A stretch of 64,000 nt of DNA from Rhodopseudomonas palustris HaA2 (GTDB taxonomy: Bacteria; Pseudomonadota; Alphaproteobacteria; Rhizobiales; Xanthobacteraceae): assembly GCF_000013365.1 (NCBI RefSeq), contig NC_007778.1, positions 2,976,001 to 3,040,000 on the forward strand, written 5' to 3'. The notes beneath the pieces are model-generated. The model worked only from the letters and a program-made list of their open reading frames with translations, ran no database searches and had not been told where the DNA came from. This document shows positions 1 through 7,526 of this stretch, piece after piece (the first letter of the stretch is position 1; every line of letters starts with the position of its first letter). Both the position numbers and the translations under genes were made by a program.

Positions 1-11
1 AGGATCCGACC

Positions 12-539
12 ATGAACCGATTCATCCGTACGTTCGCCTCCGCTGCCGTTGCCAGTCTGCTGTCCGTCGCCGCCGCGCAGGCGGCGGAGGTGAAGGCCGG
101 CGATCTGGTCATCACCGAGTCCTGGAGCCGCGCCACGCCGGGCGGCGCCAAGGTTGCCGGCGGTTTCCTGACCATCGAGAACAAGGGCACGACCGCCGAC
201 CGCCTGATCGCCGGTTCTGCCGACATCGCCGGCAAGTTCGAGATCCACGAGATGTCGATGGACAATGGCGTGATGAAGATGCGCCAGCTCGACAAGGGCT
301 TGGCGATCGAGCCCGGCAAGACCGTCAAGCTCGCCCCCGGCGGCTATCACGTCATGCTGATGGACCTGAAGGGCCCGCTGAAGGAAGGCGAGAAGGTGCC
401 GGTGACGCTGCAGTTCGAGAAGGCCGGCAAGGTGCAAGTCACGCTCGACGTCGCCGGCATCGGCGCCAAGGCGCCCGGCGACGCCGGCGGCAGCATGATG
501 AAGATGGACCCGAAGAGCCATTCGGGGATGAAGCACTGA
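12..539 (+). CDS. PCuAC-type periplasmic copper chaperone
   Basis: This 175-residue protein has a signal peptide ending near AQA-AE (residue 24) and one PCuAC (DUF461) domain. The family's copper ligands are visible as a His-Glu-x-x-x-Met segment followed by Met residues and a downstream GGYHVMLM segment, i.e. the H/M...M...H-x-M pattern. The C-terminus adds a Met/His-rich tail that could bind more metal. The family delivers Cu(I) in the periplasm, commonly to the CuA centre of cytochrome oxidase. It overlaps the YcnI gene by one base, so it heads a copper operon. The start has a purine-rich site just upstream at the window edge; the operon may begin before the window. Confidence 0.9.
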   Translation: MNRFIRTFASAAVASLLSVAAAQAAEVKAGDLVITESWSRATPGGAKVAGGFLTIENKGTTADRLIAGSADIAGKFEIHEMSMDNGVMKMRQLDKGLAIEPGKTVKLAPGGYHVMLMDLKGPLKEGEKVPVTLQFEKAGKVQVTLDVAGIGAKAPGDAGGSMMKMDPKSHSGMKH

Positions 540-1069
540 TGCCGCGGCGACGTGTTGGAATCGCGATGGCCGCCTATGCGGCCGTCGCGGCGATCGGCGG
601 TCCGGCCGCGGCCCATGTCTCGCTGCAGCCCAACGAGGCGGTGTCGGGCGGTTACTTCCAGACGGCACTCAGCGTGCCGCATGGTTGCGACGGCACCGCC
701 ACGCGTGCGGTCCGGGTCAAGATCCCGGACGGCGTATTGTCGGTGAAGCCGCAGATGAAGCCGGGCTGGAGCATCGAGATCAAGACCCGCAAGATCGAGG
801 GCGAACAGCCGAAGCTGCACGGCAAGACCATCACCGAGACGGTCGACGAGGTGGCGTGGCGCGGCGGGCCGTTGCCCGACGCGTTCTACGACACCTTCGG
901 CCTGGTGATGAAGCTGCCCGATGCGGCCGGAAAGACGTTGTCCTTCCCGGTGGTGCAGGAGTGCGAGAAGGGCGTGCATCGCTGGATCGAAATCCCGGCA
1001 GCCGGGCAGGCGCCCGACGCGCTGAAGGAGCCGGCGCCGACGCTGCGGCTGAAGCCGAAGGCTCCGTGA
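539..1069 (+). CDS. YcnI family (DUF1775) copper-binding periplasmic protein
   Basis: This 176-residue protein has a signal peptide ending PAAA, so the mature chain starts with His26 (HVSLQPNEA). An N-terminal histidine after cleavage is the copper-binding hallmark of the YcnI/DUF1775 family. A single immunoglobulin-like domain fills the rest, with the conserved pattern around HGCDGT and the tryptophan-containing W-R-G-G-x-L-P-D segment. It lies between a PCuAC chaperone and a CopC-CopD fusion and overlaps both neighbours (1 base upstream, 4 bases downstream), which implies translational coupling and a shared copper-handling role. Its precise partner is not known from sequence alone. Confidence 0.88.
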   Translation: MPRRRVGIAMAAYAAVAAIGGPAAAHVSLQPNEAVSGGYFQTALSVPHGCDGTATRAVRVKIPDGVLSVKPQMKPGWSIEIKTRKIEGEQPKLHGKTITETVDEVAWRGGPLPDAFYDTFGLVMKLPDAAGKTLSFPVVQECEKGVHRWIEIPAAGQAPDALKEPAPTLRLKPKAP

Positions 1070-2679
1070 TCGGAGCTCCCGCCCGGTCGCGGCGCAATGC
1101 CGGGCGATGGCTGGCATGGGTGACGGCGCTCGCCGTCCTCATGCTGCCGTCGCTCGCGCACGCCCACGCCAGCCTGGTCGCCAGTGATCCGGCTGCGGAG
1201 GCGGTGCTGGCGGCCGCGCCCGCGACCATCACCCTGACCTTCAACGAGCCGGTCACGCCGCTGGCGCTGCAATTGATAGATGCCAGGGGCCGCTCGAGTG
1301 CCATCACTGAAGTCGCGACCAATGGGGACAGGCTGAGCTTCGCACCGCCGTCGTTGCTCGGGGCGGGCGGCCACGTGCTGAGCTGGCGCGTGGTGTCGGC
1401 CGACGGCCATCCGGTCGGCGGCTCGCTGACATTCTGGATCGGCACGCCGGGCGCGAGCTTGCCGGCGATTATCGTACCCGACGATCCGGCGCGGCGAGCG
1501 GCGATCTGGGCGACGCGCGTCATGCTCGAATTGACGCTGCTGGCGGCGCCCGGCGGCGCCTTCTTCCTCGCCTGGATCGCTTCGGCTGCCTTGCCGGTCC
1601 TCGTGGCCGGCTGCGGGGCGGTGGCGGTGCTGGGCCTCGGCGCGCTCGCGCTGTCGGTCGGGTTGCAAGGCCTCGACATCCTCGACGCGCCGTTCGCGGA
1701 GCTCGGCAGCGCCGCGGTGTGGTGGGAAGGGGCAACCGGCTCGTTCGGTCGCTCGGCGGCGATCGCCGCCGTCGCATTCGGCCTGACACTGTCGGCGCTG
1801 CTCGGCCGCGGCGCGCCGGCGCGCTTGCTGTCGTTCGGCGCGGTGCTCGGCGTCGGTGCGGCGCTCGCGGCGAGCGGACATGCCGCGACCGCCGAGCCGC
1901 GCTGGCTCGCGACCGCTGCGGTGCTGGTGCACGGCGTGAGCCTGGCGTTGTGGGTCGGCGCGCTGCTGCCGCTCGCCGTCATGGTCGGACCGAACCACGC
2001 CACGGCGAACGTCACTCTGCGCCGGTTCTCCCGCACGATCCCGATCGCGATTGCAACGCTGCTGATCAGCGGCGTCGTTCTCGGCGCGATCCAGCTCGGC
2101 CGGATCGAGGCGCTGTGGACGTCGGACTACGGCCGCATTCTGTTCGCCAAACTCGCGCTGGTGGTGGCGCTGCTGCTGATCGCGCTGTGGAATCGCCGCC
2201 GGGTGACGCCGCTTCTCGCCGCCGGAACACCACACGCGGCCTATGCGCTGCGCCGGACGATCGCGGCCGAGCTGGTCCTGGTGATCGCGATCCTCGGGCT
2301 GGTCGGGCTGTGGCGGTTCACGCCGCCGCCACGCGCCGCGACAGCCGCTGCTGCGGAGGACCGCGCCTTCGCCCATCTCCACACCGGGCGTGCGATGGCC
2401 AACGTCACCCTGACACCGGGCCACGCTGGTCCGATCGAGATTGAGGTCATGCTGCAGACGCCCGACGAGACGCCGCTGCAAGCGCAGGCGTTGACCGTGA
2501 CGCTCGCCAATCCGGACGCGGGGATCGAGCCGGCCTCCGCCGAGGCGCGGCGTCAGCCGGACGGGCCATGGCGGGTGCGGATGTCGGCGCCGGTGCCCGG
2601 GCGCTGGTCGCTGACGCTCGGCATCCTGATCTCGGATTTCGACAAAGTGACCATCGCGGCGCCGGTTGTGATCCGGTAA
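1066..2679 (+). CDS. CopC-CopD fusion, copper resistance/import membrane protein
   Basis: I place the start at the GTG of a GTGA overlap with the YcnI stop, giving 537 residues. A signal sequence ends AHA, so the mature protein starts at His34, the N-terminal copper ligand of CopC. The CopC domain spans about residues 34-125 and ends in the SADGHPVGG segment. A multi-helix CopD domain follows (about 140-430) with membrane histidines in ASGHAAT and LVHGVS. The last ~110 residues form an extra periplasmic beta-rich domain resembling YtkA/FixH-like modules. Together with the two upstream genes it should take up or traffic copper across the inner membrane. Upstream in-frame codons overlapping YcnI are unlikely to be used. 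Confidence 0.85.
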   Translation: MIGAPARSRRNAGRWLAWVTALAVLMLPSLAHAHASLVASDPAAEAVLAAAPATITLTFNEPVTPLALQLIDARGRSSAITEVATNGDRLSFAPPSLLGAGGHVLSWRVVSADGHPVGGSLTFWIGTPGASLPAIIVPDDPARRAAIWATRVMLELTLLAAPGGAFFLAWIASAALPVLVAGCGAVAVLGLGALALSVGLQGLDILDAPFAELGSAAVWWEGATGSFGRSAAIAAVAFGLTLSALLGRGAPARLLSFGAVLGVGAALAASGHAATAEPRWLATAAVLVHGVSLALWVGALLPLAVMVGPNHATANVTLRRFSRTIPIAIATLLISGVVLGAIQLGRIEALWTSDYGRILFAKLALVVALLLIALWNRRRVTPLLAAGTPHAAYALRRTIAAELVLVIAILGLVGLWRFTPPPRAATAAAAEDRAFAHLHTGRAMANVTLTPGHAGPIEIEVMLQTPDETPLQAQALTVTLANPDAGIEPASAEARRQPDGPWRVRMSAPVPGRWSLTLGILISDFDKVTIAAPVVIR

Positions 2680-2820
2680 TCGCGGATGCCGGCGCCGACC
2701 GCAAAGTGGCGTAGATTCCGGCAGTTTTCGCAAAGTTGGGCGGCCGCGCCCTTGTGTTTTGCCGCCCGATCCGGTTTCACTGGCGCAAACCTGCTTCCCC
2801 CTGATTCTTGAGCAAATCCC

Positions 2821-4140
2821 ATGCGTTTGTCGCGATTCTTTCTGCCGATCCTGAAGGAAAACCCGAAGGAAGCCGAGATCGTCTCGCATCGGCTGATGCT
2901 GCGCGCCGGGATGCTGCGGCAGGAGGCCGCCGGCATCTATGCCTGGCTGCCGCTCGGCCATCGGGTGCTGAAGAAGATCGAGCAGATCGTGCGAGAGGAG
3001 CAGAACCGCGCCGGCGCGATCGAGCTGTTGATGCCGACGCTGCAACTCGCCGATCTGTGGCGCGAGAGCGGCCGCTACGACGCCTATGGTCCGGAGATGC
3101 TGCGGATCAGCGACCGCCACAAGCGCGAGCTGCTGTACGGGCCGACCAACGAGGAAATGATCACCGAGATCTTCCGCGCCTATGTGAAGTCGTACAAGAG
3201 CCTGCCGCTCAACCTCTATCACATCCAGTGGAAGTTCCGCGACGAGCAGCGTCCGCGCTTCGGCGTGATGCGCGGCCGCGAGTTCCTGATGAAGGACGCC
3301 TATTCGTTCGACGTCGATGAAGCCGCCGCGCGCAAGTCGTACAACCGGATGTTCGTCGCTTACTTGCGGACCTTCGCGCGGATGGGGCTGAAGGCGATCC
3401 CGATGCGCGCCGAGACCGGACCGATCGGCGGCGACCTCAGCCACGAGTTCATCGTGCTGGCCGAGACCGGCGAGTCCGGCGTGTATTGCGACCGCGACGT
3501 GCTGAGCCTGCCGGTGCCGGACGAGACCGTCGATTATGACGGAGATCTGACGCCGATCATCAAGCAATGGACATCGGTCTACGCCGCGACCGAGGACGTC
3601 CACGACGCCGTGCGCTACGAGAGCGAAGTGCCGGAAGCCAACCGGCTGCACACCCGCGGCATCGAGGTCGGCCAGATCTTCTATTTCGGCACCAAATATT
3701 CCGACTCGATGAAGGCCAATGTCGCCGGTCCCGACGGCACCGATGCGCCGATCCACGGCGGCTCCTACGGCGTCGGCGTGTCGCGCCTCGTCGGCGCGAT
3801 CATCGAGGCGTGCCACGACGACAACGGCATCATCTGGCCGGAGGAGGTGGCGCCGTTCCGGGTCGCAATCCTGAACCTCAAGCAGGGTGACGCCGCGACC
3901 GATGCGGCCTGCGAACAGCTCTACAAGGAGCTCGCCGCCAAGGGCGTCGACGTGCTGTACGACGACACCGATCAGCGCGCCGGCGCGAAATTCGCGACTG
4001 CGGATCTGATCGGAATTCCGTGGCAGGTGCTGGTCGGGCCGAAGGGCCTCGCCGACGGCAAGATCGAACTGAAGCGGCGCAGTGACGGCTCGCGCGAGAA
4101 TATCGCGCTGGCGGAGACGGTCGCACGGCTCGCGCCGTAA
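2821..4140 (+). CDS. proS: Prolyl-tRNA synthetase, short alphaproteobacterial type
   Basis: This class II synthetase of 439 residues charges tRNA-Pro with proline. Motif 2 is seen as [17 protein letters not shown] and motif 3 as [16 protein letters not shown], followed by a C-terminal anticodon-binding domain (about 340-439). The length is that of the alphaproteobacterial form, which lacks the editing insertion found in the ~570-residue bacterial enzyme. A separate 140-base gap divides it from the copper operon. It lies 56 bases upstream of lolC, an arrangement I recall as usual in this family. A tRNA-Pro(GGG) gene also lies in this window at 55.5 kb. Confidence 0.97.
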   Translation: MRLSRFFLPILKENPKEAEIVSHRLMLRAGMLRQEAAGIYAWLPLGHRVLKKIEQIVREEQNRAGAIELLMPTLQLADLWRESGRYDAYGPEMLRISDRHKRELLYGPTNEEMITEIFRAYVKSYKSLPLNLYHIQWKFRDEQRPRFGVMRGREFLMKDAYSFDVDEAAARKSYNRMFVAYLRTFARMGLKAIPMRAETGPIGGDLSHEFIVLAETGESGVYCDRDVLSLPVPDETVDYDGDLTPIIKQWTSVYAATEDVHDAVRYESEVPEANRLHTRGIEVGQIFYFGTKYSDSMKANVAGPDGTDAPIHGGSYGVGVSRLVGAIIEACHDDNGIIWPEEVAPFRVAILNLKQGDAATDAACEQLYKELAAKGVDVLYDDTDQRAGAKFATADLIGIPWQVLVGPKGLADGKIELKRRSDGSRENIALAETVARLAP

Positions 4141-4196
4141 GATTTATCCACTGGCGGCTCGGCTGAAATTAGCCCGAATCGTGTGAAATTCGGAGC

Positions 4197-5477
4197 ATGG
4201 ATCACAGCATGACTGAGCCAGTTCGAACTCCTCCTTTTGCGCCATTCGAATGGCTCCTGTCCGGGCGCTACCTCCGCGCGCGCCGCCGTGAGGGGTTCAT
4301 CTCGGTGATCGCCGGGTTCTCGTTTCTCGGCATCATGCTCGGCGTCGCGACGCTGATCATCGTGATGGCGGTGATGAACGGCTTCCGCAAGGAACTGCTC
4401 GACAAGATCCTCGGCCTCAACGGCCATCTGCTGGTGCAGCCGCTGGAAAGCCCGCTGACCGACTGGAAAGAGGTCGCCGATCGCATCAGCGGCGTGGCGG
4501 GCATCAAGCTCGCGGCGCCGGTGATCGACGGCCAGGCGCTGGCGTCGTCGCCGTTCAATGCCTCCGGCGTGCTGGTGCGCGGCATCCGCGCCGACGACCT
4601 CAACAATCTGTCGTCGATCGCCAATCACATCAAGCAGGGCACGCTCGACGGCTTCGACGAAGGGCAGGGCGTCGCGATCGGGCGCAGGCTCGCCGATCAA
4701 TTGTCGCTGCACGCCGGCGACAGCGTCACGCTGGTGGCGCCGCGCGGCGCGGTGACGCCGATGGGCACCACGCCGCGGATCAAGCCGTACAAGATCGCCG
4801 CCGTGTTCGAGATCGGCATGTCGGAATACGACTCGACCTTCGTGTTCATGCCGCTGAAGGAGGCGCAGGCCTATTTCAACCGCAATAACGACGTCACCGC
4901 GATCGAGGTCTACACCACCAATCCGGACAGGATCGACGCCTTCCGCAAGAGCGTCACCGAGGCCGCAGGCCGGCCGGTGTTCCTGGTCGATTGGCGGCAG
5001 CGCAATTCGACCTTCTTCAACGCGCTGCAGGTCGAGCGCAACGTGATGTTCCTGATCCTGACGCTGATCGTGCTGGTGGCGGCGCTCAACATCGTCTCCG
5101 GCCTGATCATGCTGGTGAAGGACAAGGGCAGCGATATCGCCATCCTGCGCACCATGGGGGCGACGCAAGGATCGATCATGCGGGTGTTCCTGATCACCGG
5201 CGCTGCGATCGGCGTGGTCGGCACGCTGACCGGCTTCGTCGTCGGGCTGGTGATCTGCCTGAACATCGAATCGATCCGGCAATTCCTGTCCTGGGTGACC
5301 AATACCGAGCTGTTTTCGCCGGAGCTGTACTTCCTGTCGAAGCTGCCGGCCGAGGTCGATTTCGCCGAGACCAGCGCGGTGGTGATCATGGCGCTGACGC
5401 TGTCCTTCCTGGCGACGCTATATCCGTCGTGGCGCGCGGCGCGGCTCGATCCCGTCGACGCGCTCCGCTATGAGTGA
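4197..5477 (+). CDS. lolC: Lipoprotein-releasing system permease LolC/LolE type
   Basis: This 426-residue inner-membrane protein has the MacB/FtsX-like layout: one helix near residues 40-65, a large periplasmic domain, and three C-terminal helices (about 280-410). It ends with the [15 protein letters not shown] motif typical of LolC/LolE. With LolD it extracts outer-membrane lipoproteins from the inner membrane. Only one permease gene is present, as in alphaproteobacteria that use a single LolC/E (sometimes called LolF) homodimer. The 3' end overlaps lolD by 8 bases. A second ATG four codons downstream (4209) is better spaced from the GGAG at 4192 and may be the real start. Confidence 0.93.
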
Positions 5478-6183
5478 GGCCGCAATGGAGCAGGACGCAG
5501 AAGACATCCCGGTCGTCTACCTTCACGACATCAAGCGGCAATACACGCAGGGCGAAGCCACGCTGACGATCCTCGACGGCGCCAAGCTGGCGCTGTGGGC
5601 GGGGCAGTCGGTGGCGCTGGTGGCGCCGTCGGGCTCCGGCAAATCGACGCTGCTGCACATCGCCGGCCTGCTGGAGCATCCCGACGAGGGCGAGGTCTAT
5701 GTCGGCGGCGCCGCGACCTCGGCGCTGACCGACGCCGAGCGCACCCAGATCCGCCGCACCGACATCGGCTTCGTCTACCAGTCGCACCGGCTGCTGCCGG
5801 AATTCACCGCGCTGGAAAACGTGATGATGCCGCAGATGATCCGCGGCCTGAAGCGCAGCGAGACCGTCAGCCGCGCCAAGGAGATCCTGGCTTATCTCGG
5901 ACTCGCCGATCGCATCACCCATCGCCCCGCCGAACTGTCCGGCGGCGAGCAGCAGCGTGTCGCCATTGCGCGCGCCGTCGCGAATGCCCCCCGCGTCCTG
6001 TTCGCCGACGAGCCGACCGGCAATCTCGACCCGCACACCGCCGATCACGTCTTCCAGGCGCTGATGCAATTGGTGCGGGCGACCCGCGTGGCGATGCTGA
6101 TCGCCACCCACAACATGGAGCTGGCCGGCCGGATGGATCGCCGGGTGTCGCTCGAAAACGGCGTGGTCGTCGAACTGGAATAG
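5470..6183 (+). CDS. lolD: Lipoprotein-releasing ABC transporter ATPase LolD
   Basis: This 237-residue ABC ATPase powers lipoprotein release with LolC. Walker A is APSGSGKST (residues 52-60), the Q-loop follows at [12 protein letters not shown], the signature is [14 protein letters not shown] and Walker B is [12 protein letters not shown]. The sequence [19 protein letters not shown] is typical of LolD and MacB-type ATPases. It overlaps lolC, so the two are translationally coupled. A second Met at codon 6 is an alternative start. It is followed by a hairpin-rich repeat, so this is probably the last gene of the proS-lolC-lolD transcript. Confidence 0.95.
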
Positions 6184-6200
6184 GCGCGGCGGCGGCAGTT

Positions 6201-6394
6201 CGTCATTCCGGGGCGCTCGCGTGAGCGAGCGAACCCGGAATCTGAAACGAGCACCGCAAGCTTCACGACTCCTCCTTCGTCATCACCCGCGAATGCGGGT
6301 GATCCAGTATTCCAGAGCGGCTGTTGCTCAAGGGCAGACGCTCCGGATTACTGGGTCGCCCGGTCAAAAGCCGGGCGATGACGCTGGGACGTGG
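6201..6394. repeat. Composite intergenic hairpin repeat
   Basis: Three inverted repeats lie in a row. The first (6205-6241) begins ATTCCGGG, has a GCTCGC/GCGAGC inner stem and closes with CCCGGAAT. The second (6282-6303) is ATCACCCGC/GCGGGTGAT around GAAT. The third (6351-6392) contains CGCCCGG/CCGGGCG and ends in GATGACG. The third module recurs near 35170, and related modules lie near 39880 and 42300. I recognise the style as a family of dispersed extragenic palindromes in Bradyrhizobium and Rhodopseudomonas. No gene is visible here; the element separates lolD from the minus-strand DUF3551 genes. Confidence 0.7.
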
Positions 6395-6462
6395 GGGCGG
6401 ACACAGCAGGGCGATCGGGCGCGCGGCACTCCGGTCCCTCGGTCACGCTATGCCCCGGCACC

Positions 6463-6714
6463 TCAGTGCCGGCGGCGTTGCTTGCGCAGCTTCTTCTTCG
6501 CGGGCTGCGGCGCGGTGTACCACGGGTTTTCGATACATTCGGCGGCGCGGCCGGAGGCGGACATCCGGCATTGCGGGATCGACGTGTAGCTGCACTCGTC
6601 GTACCAGTCGCGGTAGTTGTGATAGACCCGCAGGCAGACAGGATAGTCGCGAGCCTCCGCGATCCCGGTCAACCCCAGCAGGGTCAGCACCCCGACCAGC
6701 AGTGTCTTGCGCAT
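6463..6714 (-). CDS. DUF3551 small secreted cysteine-containing protein (copy 1)
   Basis: This 83-residue protein starts at an ATG preceded by GAGGAG seven bases upstream. A signal peptide ends near AEARD, and the mature part carries spaced cysteines in PVCLRVY, DECSYTS, PQCRMSA and AECIENPWY, a pattern I recognise as DUF3551 of Bradyrhizobiaceae. The tail is very basic (KKKLRKQRRR). It is the downstream member of a tandem pair with the gene at 6741-7001, which shares the C-x-R-x-Y...C...Q-C...C-x-x-N-P-W-Y skeleton. The function of the family is unknown; the cysteines probably form disulfides in the periplasm. Confidence 0.82.
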   Translation of the reverse strand: MRKTLLVGVLTLLGLTGIAEARDYPVCLRVYHNYRDWYDECSYTSIPQCRMSASGRAAECIENPWYTAPQPAKKKLRKQRRRH

Positions 6715-6740
6715 TGTCGTCTCCTCGGTCGCGCGCCCGG

Positions 6741-7001
6741 TCAGCGCGTGCGCTGCCGCCGCGCCGGGCCGGCGGGCGGTTGATACCATGGGTTTGTGAC
6801 GCATTGCCCGGCGATGCCCTGGGCGGCCGGCTGGCATTGCTCGATCGAGACATAGCGGCACTGGTCGAACCGCACCGGACCGTAGATCCGCAGGCAGACC
6901 GGATAGTTGTCGTAAGGGGCTTGGGTTTGCGCCACGGCCGCCGAGGGCAGGGCTAAGGGCGACGCCAGGGCAGCCAGTAGAACCGCAGACAGGACGCGCA
7001 T
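6741..7001 (-). CDS. DUF3551 small secreted cysteine-containing protein (copy 2)
   Basis: This 86-residue protein has a signal peptide ending AVAQ, then the same cysteine skeleton as its neighbour: YPVCLRIYG, FDQCRYVS, EQCQPAAQ and GQCVTNPWYQPP. The two genes are only 26 bases apart on the same strand and presumably arose by duplication. It is the first gene of the pair. Its upstream region (7002-7190) lies next to the LexA-type sites at 7197-7229, one of which points toward this gene, but the distance of about 200 bases makes SOS control of it uncertain. No function is assigned to the family. Confidence 0.82.
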   Translation of the reverse strand: MRVLSAVLLAALASPLALPSAAVAQTQAPYDNYPVCLRIYGPVRFDQCRYVSIEQCQPAAQGIAGQCVTNPWYQPPAGPARRQRTR

Positions 7002-7187
7002 CGAAATCTCCGAAATGAGGGGCCGATCCAGCCGAAGCCCGGCACCCAGGCGGCTGTAGACTCATCGCTCATCCGGTGCGCCCGCGACTATTTTACGTCA
7101 AAGCGGCGGACAGCCGAAGGGTCATGGCTGAATAACGGGGATGTCGACGTTTTGTTAACGCTTCCCGAACGCCCCGATGCGGGTACC

Positions 7188-7229
7188 TTGACGTCAGAAC
7201 AAAATGAGAACAATGTTCTGCGTATGTTC
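7188..7229 (+). promoter_or_regulatory. Two back-to-back LexA (SOS) boxes with candidate promoter
   Basis: The alphaproteobacterial LexA site is the direct repeat GTTC-N7-GTTC. Here one copy is read on the minus strand as GAAC-N7-GAAC (7197-7211) and a second on the plus strand as GTTC-N7-GTTC (7215-7229), three bases apart. A -35-like TTGACG lies at 7188-7193, with a weak -10 CAATGT 17 bases later. Both boxes lie in the region LexA would need to cover. The site is 21 bases upstream of the 32-codon membrane peptide gene. What I see is the exact spacing of both repeats; LexA control is inferred. Confidence 0.75.
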
Positions 7230-7249
7230 ACGTGGTCAGGGAGCGGACG

Positions 7250-7348
7250 ATGTTGAAGATCTTCATTCAGGAAGCTGCGGCGTTGACGTCGATTGCGCTG
7301 TTCATCAGCATGGTGGCGGTGTGGGCCCAGGTGCTGCCGCAGCTCTGA
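7250..7348 (+). CDS. sidA: SidA-like SOS-induced membrane peptide (cell-division inhibitor)
   Basis: This 32-residue gene reads MLKIFIQEAA, then a single hydrophobic helix (about residues 11-27), and ends AQVLPQL. An AGGGAG ribosome site lies seven bases before the ATG. Two LexA-type boxes end 21 bases upstream. Caulobacter SidA is a 29-residue inner-membrane peptide under LexA control that blocks division through FtsW, and I recall its gene lying beside dnaE, as here. Size, topology, SOS boxes and location all agree, but I could not align the sequences, so the name is an inference. It is too short for most gene finders. Confidence 0.62.
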   Translation: MLKIFIQEAAALTSIALFISMVAVWAQVLPQL

Positions 7349-7526
7349 GCCGGCGGAAAGCGAAGCTGCAGAGCGAGGCGGCAACAGCGGGGATAAGGGT
7401 GCGCGGCTGGCTTGCGCGGCCGTGGCGGGCGGATCACCATTCCGGCCGAGTCGGCTGCGCTCAGCGCGCCGGCTGAGCACCTTCTCACCGCACGCCATTC
7501 ACGCCCGATCGAAAGCCGCACCGCCG

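Noticed and set aside
12-2679. Idea that the copper genes form a known CopABCD resistance operon
   Set aside because: Neither CopA nor CopB is present; the set is a PCuAC/YcnI/CopC-CopD trafficking module.
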